A program made the translations under genes and the position numbers. From Demequinaceae bacterium UBA4004 (lineage in GTDB: Bacteria > Actinomycetota > Actinomycetes > Actinomycetales > Demequinaceae): a stretch of DNA of 18,151 nt. Below the pieces are notes generated by a model. That model was not told where the DNA came from. It saw nothing but the letters and a program-made list of their open reading frames with translations, and did no database searches. This document shows, one piece after another, positions 7,849-14,439 of this stretch (position 1 is its first letter; every line of letters begins with the position of its first letter). The stretch covers positions 972 through 19,122 of the forward strand of contig DGBM01000241.1 in the NCBI GenBank assembly GCA_002384765.1, given 5' to 3'.

Positions 7849-7874
7849 CCCCACATTACTCCACTTCTCTCCAC
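7849..7874 (-). promoter_or_regulatory. Candidate MraZ operator: three GTGGRG direct repeats, 10 bp apart
   Basis: On the minus strand GTGGAG (7869-7874), GTGGAG (7859-7864) and GTGGGG (7849-7854) repeat exactly every 10 bp. This matches the known architecture of MraZ boxes in other bacteria, short TGGG-like direct repeats one helical turn apart upstream of mraZ. The sequence shows the repeats and their phase directly; binding by the adjacent MraZ is inferred. Degenerate in-phase copies continue towards the mraZ start (see findings). I could not place a convincing -35/-10 pair for mraZ. Confidence 0.75.
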
Positions 7875-7974
7875 AAATTCCTTGAATATGACAAAACTCA
7901 CTCTCAAAAGCCTCATTACTCCTGCTAAATGACCAAGAAACACGGTGGAGGGACCGCGCGTCAAGGTCTTCGCT

Positions 7975-7980
7975 TAGGCT
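7975..7980 (+). promoter_or_regulatory. Possible -10 element for the moxR operon
   Basis: TAGGCT fits the TANNNT pattern usual for actinobacterial housekeeping promoters and ends 25 nt before the moxR ATG, which would give a 5' leader of roughly 20 nt containing AAGGAG. No convincing -35 hexamer is seen 16-18 nt upstream, so this is a weak call. Confidence 0.35.
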
Positions 7981-8005
7981 CAAGGGAGACAGTGAAGGAG
8001 CGTTC

Positions 8006-9037
8006 ATGAGCCACCCCTTGCCCACCGAGGCCGAACTCGCGGAAGTCGCGGAGGTGACCTCGAGCCTGCGCGCATCGATTGGAACGGTGCTTGCCGGCCT
8101 CGATCAGGCCATCACCGCGACACTCGCGGTGGTGCTCGCCGAGGGACACCTGCTGATGGAGGACGTGCCCGGCGTGGGCAAGACGACGCTGGCACGAGCC
8201 CTGGCACTGAGCCTCGACTGCACCGTGGGGCGGCTGCAGTTCACCCCCGACCTGCTGCCCTCCGACGTGACCGGCGTCAGCATCTTCCGAGCCGACGATC
8301 ACGCATTCGAATTCCGTCCGGGTCCCATCTTCGCCAACGTCGTCATCGCCGACGAGATCAACCGTGCGAGTCCCAAGACCCAGGCCGCACTGCTGGAATC
8401 CATGCAGGAGCGCGCCGTCACTGTTGATGGGAAGACGCGATCGCTGCCCAGGCCCTTCCTGGTGGTGGCCACCCAGAACCCCATTGAGATGGAGGGCACC
8501 TACCCCCTTCCGGAGGCGCAGCGCGACCGCTTCATGGCTCAGGTGTCCGTCGGCTACCCGTCAGCGCGCGACGAGATGTCGATGCTCGACAGTCACGACG
8601 GGGTCGACCCGCTCACGCAGGTGAGCCCCGTCACGGACACGGAGACCCTCGCACGCCTCATCGCCGTGGCCCGCCGGGTATACGCCGCACCCGCCATCAA
8701 GCAATACATCGTGGATCTCGTGACGGCCACCAGGAACGACTCAGCGCTGCGCCTCGGCGCGTCCCCCCGCGCCGCTCTGCAACTGCTGGCGGCGGCGAAG
8801 GCCAGGGCCGCGATGGCGGGCCGCAACCACGTCCTTCCCGATGACATCAAGGCTCTCGCGGTGGCGGTGCTGGCTCACCGCCTCATCCCCAGCACCGAGT
8901 CGCGCCTGTCAGGCAAGACCTCCGCGAAGATCCTGAGCGATGCGGTCGCCCGCACCCCCGTCCCCACCGAGGCTCGCGACCTGGCGCCGCCTCGGGTCAA
9001 GGCCGAACCCTCCGAAGTGCGCGTCACCGCGGTGTAA
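8006..9037 (+). CDS. MoxR-family AAA+ ATPase
   Basis: This is a cytoplasmic AAA+ ATPase of 343 residues, with the MoxR family's usual single-domain length. Walker A is at residues 53-61 (DVPGVGKTT), Walker B with the sensor stretch at 112-120 (VVIADEINR), and ATQNP at 155-159 is the family's sensor-1 region. A lid domain follows. AAGGAG lies 5 nt before the ATG. MoxR proteins are thought to act as chaperone-like ATPases that help assemble or activate partner complexes. The partners here are likely the two genes immediately downstream (DUF58, transglutaminase), a conserved association in many bacteria; the specific substrate is unknown. It is transcribed divergently from mraZ. Confidence 0.94.
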   Translation: MSHPLPTEAELAEVAEVTSSLRASIGTVLAGLDQAITATLAVVLAEGHLLMEDVPGVGKTTLARALALSLDCTVGRLQFTPDLLPSDVTGVSIFRADDHAFEFRPGPIFANVVIADEINRASPKTQAALLESMQERAVTVDGKTRSLPRPFLVVATQNPIEMEGTYPLPEAQRDRFMAQVSVGYPSARDEMSMLDSHDGVDPLTQVSPVTDTETLARLIAVARRVYAAPAIKQYIVDLVTATRNDSALRLGASPRAALQLLAAAKARAAMAGRNHVLPDDIKALAVAVLAHRLIPSTESRLSGKTSAKILSDAVARTPVPTEARDLAPPRVKAEPSEVRVTAV

Positions 9038-9039
9038 CT

Positions 9040-10314
9040 ATGCCCCCTCGCCCCACCTCCGAAACCGTCCTCACGTCGCGCGGAATCGGCCTGGCCACTG
9101 GGGGCGTGATCGTGGGCGGCCTGGGCGTCGGACTCGCCACCCCGCCGCTGGTGTATGTGGGGATTGCCATGGTGGCGTCAGTCGTGGTCGGCGGGCTGTG
9201 GCTGCTGCTGTCCATCAACGGGTTCCTCCGGCGTTTCCCGTTTGCGCGCCGCGAGGTGGTGCCCCACCCCCTGACCGTGGGCGTGCCCGGCCGCGTCACC
9301 GTCACCATCAGCTCCTCTTCGGGGCGTCGCGGCAGCGCCCTGCGGACGGCGCTGACCGAATCACTGGACATCCGGGAGCAGGCGGCGTCCGAGCTCACGG
9401 GTGGAATGAGCACCAAGGCCACCGTGAGCCGCACTGCCGACGCCTTCTCCCTGGCCTATTCTCTCCTTCCCTCACGCCGCGGGCGGTGGCCGCTAGGACC
9501 GGCGCTCGTGCATTCGGCGGACCCGCTCGGCATCATGTTCGCCGCAACGTCGGTAGGCGGCGAGGAACTCATCCCCGTCTGGCCGTCGGTGGTCGACCTG
9601 ACCGCCACCGCCGGGGCGCTCATGGGCCAAGCGGATCGCGTGGTGCTCGGCGCCCGCAGCCCGTCCCCCGATGACGCGGCGTTGCGCGACTATCGCGAAG
9701 GCGACGACATGCGGCGGGTCCACTGGCCGTCCAGCGCCCGCAAGGGCACGATGCTCGTACGGTCGGACGAACGGGCGGGAAAACGGCCCGCCACCGTGCT
9801 TCTGGACCTGCCGCGGGACGGCACGGCCCTGGAATGGTCGATTTCGACTGCCGCGTCGATCGGGCTGTCGGTGCTCGACGCGGGGCATCCGGTGCGGTTC
9901 TTTGCGGGACCGGTGGGCCCCGAACACGTCCATCACATCGGGCGCGACCACCCGGCGGGGGCCCGCTCGGACCTGCTCGACAAGACGGTGGACCTGACGG
10001 CGCCGCCCTCGGACACCGTCGGCGCCCAATGGCTCCTCACGGCCATCCGGCGCACTGCCGAGGGCGTCACAAACGGTGAGGTCATCGTCGGCGTGTTTGA
10101 ACCGCTCAACGCTCAGTGCCTTGAAGCGCTCGTGCCGCTGGGAGACGCCGGTAGGGCATGGGCGATCGTGCGCGGCGACGGCGACAACGACGAAGACGCC
10201 CGAGACACCGCGGCGGCGCTGCGGCGCGCGGGCTGGCGTGCCACCACCGCGCATGCCCGCACCGACATCGACACCCTGTGGAGCACTCTGCTCACGTCGG
10301 GAGAGAACGCATGA
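9040..10314 (+). CDS. DUF58 domain-containing membrane protein
   Basis: This 424-residue protein starts with two hydrophobic segments (about 14-34 and 36-58) and a predicted extracytoplasmic or beta-rich part (about 75-180). The diagnostic DUF58 block runs at about 216-241, with RDYREGDD, RRVHWP and SSARKG. The C-terminal part has a von Willebrand A-like Rossmann pattern beginning near ATVLLDLPRDG (251-261), as in other DUF58 proteins. The biochemical role is not established. It starts 2 nt after the moxR stop, with only a weak ribosome site, and its stop overlaps the next start (ATGA). All three genes are therefore likely coupled and may form one MoxR-dependent membrane complex. Confidence 0.9.
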   Translation: MPPRPTSETVLTSRGIGLATGGVIVGGLGVGLATPPLVYVGIAMVASVVVGGLWLLLSINGFLRRFPFARREVVPHPLTVGVPGRVTVTISSSSGRRGSALRTALTESLDIREQAASELTGGMSTKATVSRTADAFSLAYSLLPSRRGRWPLGPALVHSADPLGIMFAATSVGGEELIPVWPSVVDLTATAGALMGQADRVVLGARSPSPDDAALRDYREGDDMRRVHWPSSARKGTMLVRSDERAGKRPATVLLDLPRDGTALEWSISTAASIGLSVLDAGHPVRFFAGPVGPEHVHHIGRDHPAGARSDLLDKTVDLTAPPSDTVGAQWLLTAIRRTAEGVTNGEVIVGVFEPLNAQCLEALVPLGDAGRAWAIVRGDGDNDEDARDTAAALRRAGWRATTAHARTDIDTLWSTLLTSGENA

Positions 10315-12524
10315 CCTCGCACGGCGCCGCCGTGCGTTCCCCCTGGTACGCGACGCCCTTCGTGGCGATCGCCCTGCTCCTGGGGCTCAACGGCTTCGCG
10401 ACGATGGTGGTGTGGGGCCAGTGGCTCTACACCGTAGTCGGCCTGGTGACCGCGGTCACGGTGCTCATCATCGCGACGCGCCTGCTGACCCGGTCGCGCG
10501 TTCTTCCCACCGTGGTGGGAGCCCTGGCGGCACTCCTCATGAGCGTGCCCGCGTTCGCTCGCGATGAGGACGGCAATGCCGCTGTGCTTCCCACCCCGTC
10601 CGCCCTGCGAGACCTGGCACGCGCGGTTGGCGACGGCGTGCACGAGGCGGCGACCACCGTCGCGCCAGCCCAGATGACTCGGCCGCTGGTGGCACTCGTG
10701 ATGGTGGGGGTGTTCGCCGTCTTCCTGGCCGCGGAGCACCTCACGGTGTCCTGGCGGGCGGCAGCCGCCGCCGGCATCGTGCTCATCGCGCCGTGGATGC
10801 CAGCGGTCGTGCTCCAGCATCGCGTGTCCACGTCCGCGCTTCTCGGCGCCATTGCCGCGTGGGTGCTGCTGCTCGCGCTGACCCCCAGGCACACCGGATC
10901 CGTCACATCCCCGTCACCGTGGGCCGCAGGTTCGGCCGTCGTCGCAACCATCGCGCTCGTTGCTGTCGTGGCTCCGACTGCGCTCGGCGCGAATGGCTGG
11001 GGGGCCATTCCCCGCTTCGCCGCCCCCACCCAACTGGACGGAACATCGCGCCTGAACCTGGCGCTGGACTTGCGCAACTCGCTGACGACCAATAGCTCGG
11101 CTCCAAAGATCGTCTACTACACGTCGGGCAAGAGACCCGACGCCCTGCGCGTCTACACGCTGATCGACTTCGATGGCTCGGCGTGGTCTCGCCCGCCGCA
11201 CGATCCCTCGACGCGCGTCCCTCTCGGCAGCGCCGCGCAGTGGCCCCTGCCCGTTGCGGGGTGGGACAGCAAGAAACTCGACCGCGTGAGTGTTCAAGTG
11301 CTCTCGCAGGCTGAGACCAACCTGCCTCTCCCGTCGGTGCCCCGATCGGTAGACGTCGCCGGAGACTGGACCTACTCCCCCGGGCTGGACGAGGTCACCT
11401 CGGACACCACCACCACTCAGGATCTCAGCTACGCGTTCGAGGCGGACTTCACCTATTTCAGCGTCGACGGGTTGAGAGCCCTCGGGGCGGCATCTGAACA
11501 GGACGCTCAGCTCGGTCCGGACTATGTGGCCATCGCCGACGCGATCGATGTGGATAACGTGCGCACGTCGGCACAAGCCGTGGTGGGTGATGCGTCCACC
11601 CGGTACGACCAGGCGGTGGCATTGCAGGAGTTCTTCCGGAACACCCAAGACTTCACGTACGACACCTCGGTGTCGCCCTCCGGCGATGACTCGGTATCCG
11701 TCTTCCTCAAGAACCGTGCCGGCTATTGCGTACAGTTCGCGTCCGCGATGGTCGTCATGTCGCGATCGCTCGGCATCCCTGCGCGCCTCGCGATCGGCTT
11801 CCTGCCGGGGGAACGGGGAGCCGACGGAGAGTCCGTGATCACCGGAGCAGACGCCCATGCGTGGCCCGAATTGTACTTTGCCGGCGCCGGTTGGGTGCGC
11901 TTCGAGCCGACGCCTGCCGTCCAGACCGGCGCCCGGCCCGCGTACGCCGACCCCGCAGGCGTGGACTCGCAAACGCCCATCAACGATTTTCAAGGGCCCC
12001 GACAGGGACCCACGATCGCGCCCAGCATGGCGCCGATCACCGGCGGAATCCCTGGCGCCACAGACGCCGCCAATGACTCGGCCGCTCCCCCGTGGGGGCT
12101 CTGGGTGGTCGTGGTGATGGTGCTGGCGGGTCTCGCGGTCGGATGGCGATACGTGCTGTCTCGGCGGGTGACGGCGGCGCGTGTCGACACTCCTGAGCAT
12201 GTGTGGACGTGGTTGCGTGCGCGACTCCCACGGCACTACGCATGGCCAGACAGCTTGACGCCGCACGAAAGCGAGGCGCACCTGCGTCACAGCCTGCTCA
12301 CGGAGACGGTGTTCCTGTCTGCGGACGCGGATCGCGCACTGACGGACGTGGTGATTGCGGTCTCAGACCACCGGTACGCGCCCGAGGGATCGAAGCGGTC
12401 GGTCGAGGAATTGCGCGACAGCGCCCGCATCGTCGCAGCGGAGATCGCGGCGACGCAGTCGAATGGCGCTAGAGGTCGCCCTGCTCGCGCCGACGCGCCA
12501 GGCGCTCCTCGACGCGACGCATGA
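10311..12524 (+). CDS. Membrane transglutaminase-like protein with DUF3488-type N-terminus and DUF4129-like tail
   Basis: I chose the ATG at 10311 because it overlaps the DUF58 stop as ATGA and GGGAGAG precedes it; the frame is open further upstream inside the DUF58 gene. This gives 737 residues. About seven transmembrane segments lie within residues 13-224 (near 13-33, 38-58, 64-80, 124-142, 150-168, 174-191, 203-224). A long exposed region follows. The transglutaminase core has Cys473 in GYCVQFA, His516 in DAHAWPEL and the acidic position at Glu532 in FEPTP. After a Pro/Gly-rich linker a further helix (about 595-616) leads into a cytoplasmic domain of about 120 residues resembling DUF4129. 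The catalytic Cys-His pair suggests a transglutaminase or protease-like activity outside the membrane; the substrate is unknown. Confidence 0.9.
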   Translation: MTSHGAAVRSPWYATPFVAIALLLGLNGFATMVVWGQWLYTVVGLVTAVTVLIIATRLLTRSRVLPTVVGALAALLMSVPAFARDEDGNAAVLPTPSALRDLARAVGDGVHEAATTVAPAQMTRPLVALVMVGVFAVFLAAEHLTVSWRAAAAAGIVLIAPWMPAVVLQHRVSTSALLGAIAAWVLLLALTPRHTGSVTSPSPWAAGSAVVATIALVAVVAPTALGANGWGAIPRFAAPTQLDGTSRLNLALDLRNSLTTNSSAPKIVYYTSGKRPDALRVYTLIDFDGSAWSRPPHDPSTRVPLGSAAQWPLPVAGWDSKKLDRVSVQVLSQAETNLPLPSVPRSVDVAGDWTYSPGLDEVTSDTTTTQDLSYAFEADFTYFSVDGLRALGAASEQDAQLGPDYVAIADAIDVDNVRTSAQAVVGDASTRYDQAVALQEFFRNTQDFTYDTSVSPSGDDSVSVFLKNRAGYCVQFASAMVVMSRSLGIPARLAIGFLPGERGADGESVITGADAHAWPELYFAGAGWVRFEPTPAVQTGARPAYADPAGVDSQTPINDFQGPRQGPTIAPSMAPITGGIPGATDAANDSAAPPWGLWVVVVMVLAGLAVGWRYVLSRRVTAARVDTPEHVWTWLRARLPRHYAWPDSLTPHESEAHLRHSLLTETVFLSADADRALTDVVIAVSDHRYAPEGSKRSVEELRDSARIVAAEIAATQSNGARGRPARADAPGAPRRDA

Positions 12525-12843
12525 ACGGCTCCTTGGCGGCTTGCTTCTTGGGCGCCTGCGAGGAACCGCGACCACCCGCCTTAGCGAAGTGCTTGCGGGG
12601 CGTGAACATGGCCCACATCGCCGCGGCCAACATCAGGGCGAAACCTGCGATCCCCACGGGGATCATCTGGGCGACAGCGCCGATGAGGACGACACCAAGT
12701 CCCACCACCACACCGAGCGCTCCAGCGACGATCCGTCCGCGCTGACGATTCCCCCGCGCCATCGTACGACCCAATTTGGGGTCGGTGCCAAGGTCGCGCT
12801 CTAACTGATCGAGCACGCGCTGCTCATACTCTGACAGCGGCAT
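12469..12843 (-). CDS. DUF3040 domain-containing small membrane protein
   Basis: This small actinobacterial protein of 124 residues begins MPLSEYEQRVLDQLERDL, the DUF3040 signature. Two transmembrane segments follow (about 39-60 and 62-80), then a Lys/Arg-rich cytoplasmic tail. Function is unknown. Two ATG codons are adjacent (12846 and 12843). AGGGAGG lies only 2 nt before the first but 5 nt before the second, and family members start MPLSE, so I prefer 12843. The last 56 nt of the gene overlap the 3' end of the convergent transglutaminase gene. Its position next to the dcw region is common in this phylum, and a link to envelope or division functions is only inferred. Confidence 0.88.
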   Translation of the reverse strand: MPLSEYEQRVLDQLERDLGTDPKLGRTMARGNRQRGRIVAGALGVVVGLGVVLIGAVAQMIPVGIAGFALMLAAAMWAMFTPRKHFAKAGGRGSSQAPKKQAAKEPFMRRVEERLARRREQGDL

Positions 12844-12875
12844 CATGACCTCCCTTGACCCTGGTCCTCACTCAT

Positions 12876-12881
12876 AGTGTA
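12876..12881 (-). promoter_or_regulatory. Possible -10 element for the DUF3040 gene
   Basis: On the minus strand TACACT fits TANNNT and lies about 30 nt before the start codon, with the AGGGAGG ribosome site between them. The best-spaced -35 (TAGGCG) is poor, so this remains tentative. Confidence 0.35.
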
Positions 12882-12989
12882 AATCCGAACGGAACAGACG
12901 CCTAGCCCACAGAGGAAGGAGGGCGCGCCATGTTAACGCCTGGCGACCCTTGACATGTTCCCGGCTTTCCTGGGCAACGACAGATGACA

Positions 12990-13021
12990 AAGCCGCCGTC
13001 CCTTCACAGGAACGGCGGCTT
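12990..13021 (-). terminator. Hairpin terminator of the cold-shock gene
   Basis: A perfect 10-bp stem pairs 12990-12999 (AAGCCGCCGT on the plus strand) with 13012-13021 (ACGGCGGCTT) around a 12-nt loop. It begins 18 nt after the csp stop. On the minus strand the 3' arm runs into TTTGTC, a short U-rich tail, so it should end csp transcription; the U-tract is weak, as is common in high-G+C genomes. It also shields the DUF3040 gene from csp read-through. Confidence 0.75.
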
Positions 13022-13039
13022 GTCGGAATGATGCGTCCC

Positions 13040-13243
13040 TTAGAGGGCGCGCACATCCTCTGCCTGCGGGCCCTTGGGACCCTGTGTCACCTCGAACTCG
13101 ACGCGCTGCGCCTCGTTGAGGGACTTGAAACCATCGGTGATGATCGCGGAGTAGTGAACGAAGACGTCAGCGCCTCCGCCATCCTGCGCGATAAAGCCGT
13201 AGCCCTTTTCCGCGTTGAACCACTTAACGGAACCTTGTGCCAT
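13040..13243 (-). CDS. Cold-shock domain protein (CspA family)
   Basis: This 67-residue single cold-shock domain protein is a single-stranded RNA/DNA-binding chaperone. It begins [18 protein letters not shown], the classic CspA start. RNP1 (KGYGFI) is at 13-18 and RNP2 (VFVHY) at 27-31. The frame remains open upstream to 13333, but the family's N-terminus and an AAGGA about 9 nt upstream point to the ATG at 13243. It stands alone: 143 bp separate it from the PAC2 gene upstream and a hairpin terminator follows. The leader could carry cold-responsive structure, as in E. coli cspA, but I see no decisive element. Which Csp paralogue it is cannot be told from sequence alone. Confidence 0.96.
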   Translation of the reverse strand: MAQGSVKWFNAEKGYGFIAQDGGGADVFVHYSAIITDGFKSLNEAQRVEFEVTQGPKGPQAEDVRAL

Positions 13244-13386
13244 GCCTGTAATTCCTTGCCTTGAGATGCCCGGGACGGGAAGCGGGGCGACTTGCCCTGC
13301 TCGTCGCCGCAATGCCTTGTCCCGTGCCCCCAAAGAGGCGGGTCTTGCACACTACGTACTTGCAACCGCACCTATCATGACACGGA

Positions 13387-14301
13387 TTAGTCGTTTGGTG
13401 GAAGGTCTCGCCGCTGTTGAGCGAGAAATTTCTCAAATTCCGCTCCCAGCTCATCTGCCGTGGGCAGCGGCCCGTCCACTTCGATGCCGTCGCGACGGGC
13501 GGTCTCCATCGCCTCGTATTGCGCTTCGAGGGTCGCGACGAGGCCTTGAACCTCTTCGGATTCGGCCATCTGGCGCACGATCTCGGCCATCGCCGTTCCG
13601 GCTTCACCGTCGAGCCGCGACGGATCGAGCGACAGTCCGGTCAGGCCTTCGACCTGAATCAATGCGTGCTGCGCCGCCTGCGGCAACGAGGACTGCGCCA
13701 AGTAGTAGGGCACGTGCACCGCGACATTGACGGCGTCAAGGCTCCACTGACCAAAGCGGTATTCGAGCAGATTCTGGGCCGACGCAGGGACGTTGACGGT
13801 GCCAAACATTCCGGGCGAGTCGCGCAACAAGTCTTGCCGCGTGCCGTGGGTCGTGGATGTCATCGGCTTGGTGTGGGGCACGCCCATGGGTATTCCGTAG
13901 GCGCCAACGGTCAGGCCGACGCCCAGTCGCTTCACGGCTTCGCGGACCGACGAGATGAACAACTCCCAGCGGATGTCCGGCTCGCTGCCATGCAGCATCA
14001 GAAACGGCTGGTCCTCGGCATCGCGGACCATGTCGATCGCGAGATAGGGCTCGTCGTACGCGGTCCACTCGTTGATCGAGAACGTCATTTCGGGCCGCCG
14101 CGAGCGGTAGTCAAGCAACTCGTCCACGTTGAAAGTGACGACTCGAACGGGTTCCGACATGCTCACCACGTGATCGCGGATCAGCTTGCCCACTCTGCCC
14201 GCGTCGACAAAACCACGAAGCGACTGCAGCAGCACGGCATCGGAGCCGGATGCAGATGCCCACTGCTCCACACCGTCGTTGTCCCACGTCATGAGTGCCA
14301 T
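13387..14301 (-). CDS. PAC2 family protein
   Basis: This 304-residue protein belongs to the PAC2 (proteasome assembly chaperone 2-like) family, which is widespread in actinobacteria. Near the N-terminus LLQSLRGFVDAG (residues 24-35) is the typical first block. PFLMLHGSEPDIRW and GAYGIPMGVPHTKP follow the same fold pattern, and a charged, probably helical C-terminus extends from about residue 245. The archaeal and eukaryotic namesakes help assemble 20S proteasomes; the bacterial function is not settled, and no proteasome genes are visible here. I start at the ATG at 14301, although the ribosome site (GAGAG) is modest and a second ATG lies three codons later. The frame is open further upstream on the opposite strand of helR, which is a shadow. 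Confidence 0.88.
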   Translation of the reverse strand: MALMTWDNDGVEQWASASGSDAVLLQSLRGFVDAGRVGKLIRDHVVSMSEPVRVVTFNVDELLDYRSRRPEMTFSINEWTAYDEPYLAIDMVRDAEDQPFLMLHGSEPDIRWELFISSVREAVKRLGVGLTVGAYGIPMGVPHTKPMTSTTHGTRQDLLRDSPGMFGTVNVPASAQNLLEYRFGQWSLDAVNVAVHVPYYLAQSSLPQAAQHALIQVEGLTGLSLDPSRLDGEAGTAMAEIVRQMAESEEVQGLVATLEAQYEAMETARRDGIEVDGPLPTADELGAEFEKFLAQQRRDLPPND

Positions 14302-14403
14302 GTCATCACTCTCGCACGCCAGCGCGCGCGCAGAGTGCGATATCGCGCCCCGCGAACGCCCGCGCTTTTTCAATGGGTGCATGCCATGGGAGGATGGTCT
14401 ACT

Positions 14404-14422
14404 GCCCGCGGGAGTCGCGGGC
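14404..14422 (+). other. Inverted repeat in the leader of the helicase-like gene
   Basis: GCCCGCG (14404-14410) and CGCGGGC (14416-14422) form a perfect 7-bp stem with a 5-nt loop, ending 17 nt before the ATG at 14440 and just ahead of the ribosome site. It could be an operator or an mRNA hairpin affecting translation. In such G+C-rich DNA it may also be chance. Confidence 0.4.
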
Positions 14423-14439
14423 CACGTGAAAGGGCGGGC

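Noticed and set aside
7815..7985. Search for a standard -35/-10 promoter of mraZ
   Set aside because: TTGTCA, TTGACG and TTGAGA occur on the minus strand, but none has a TANNNT at 16-18 nt. I do not call a promoter.
10914..12290. Minus-strand open frame of 458 codons opposite the transglutaminase gene
   Set aside because: Arg/Gly/His-rich with no family features; antisense of a gene with clear catalytic residues.
12950..12978. Perfect TTGACA (-35-like) on the plus strand
   Set aside because: No -10-like hexamer at 16-18 nt and no plus-strand gene follows; probably chance.
13244..13333. 30-residue N-terminal extension of the cold-shock protein
   Set aside because: CspA-family proteins begin at the MxxGxVKWFN block, which has its own ATG at 13243 with a ribosome site.
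13417..14439. 341-codon N-terminal extension of the HelR-like frame
   Set aside because: It runs opposite the PAC2 gene and lacks any motif. The ATG at 14440 has AAAGGG upstream and gives the normal family length.
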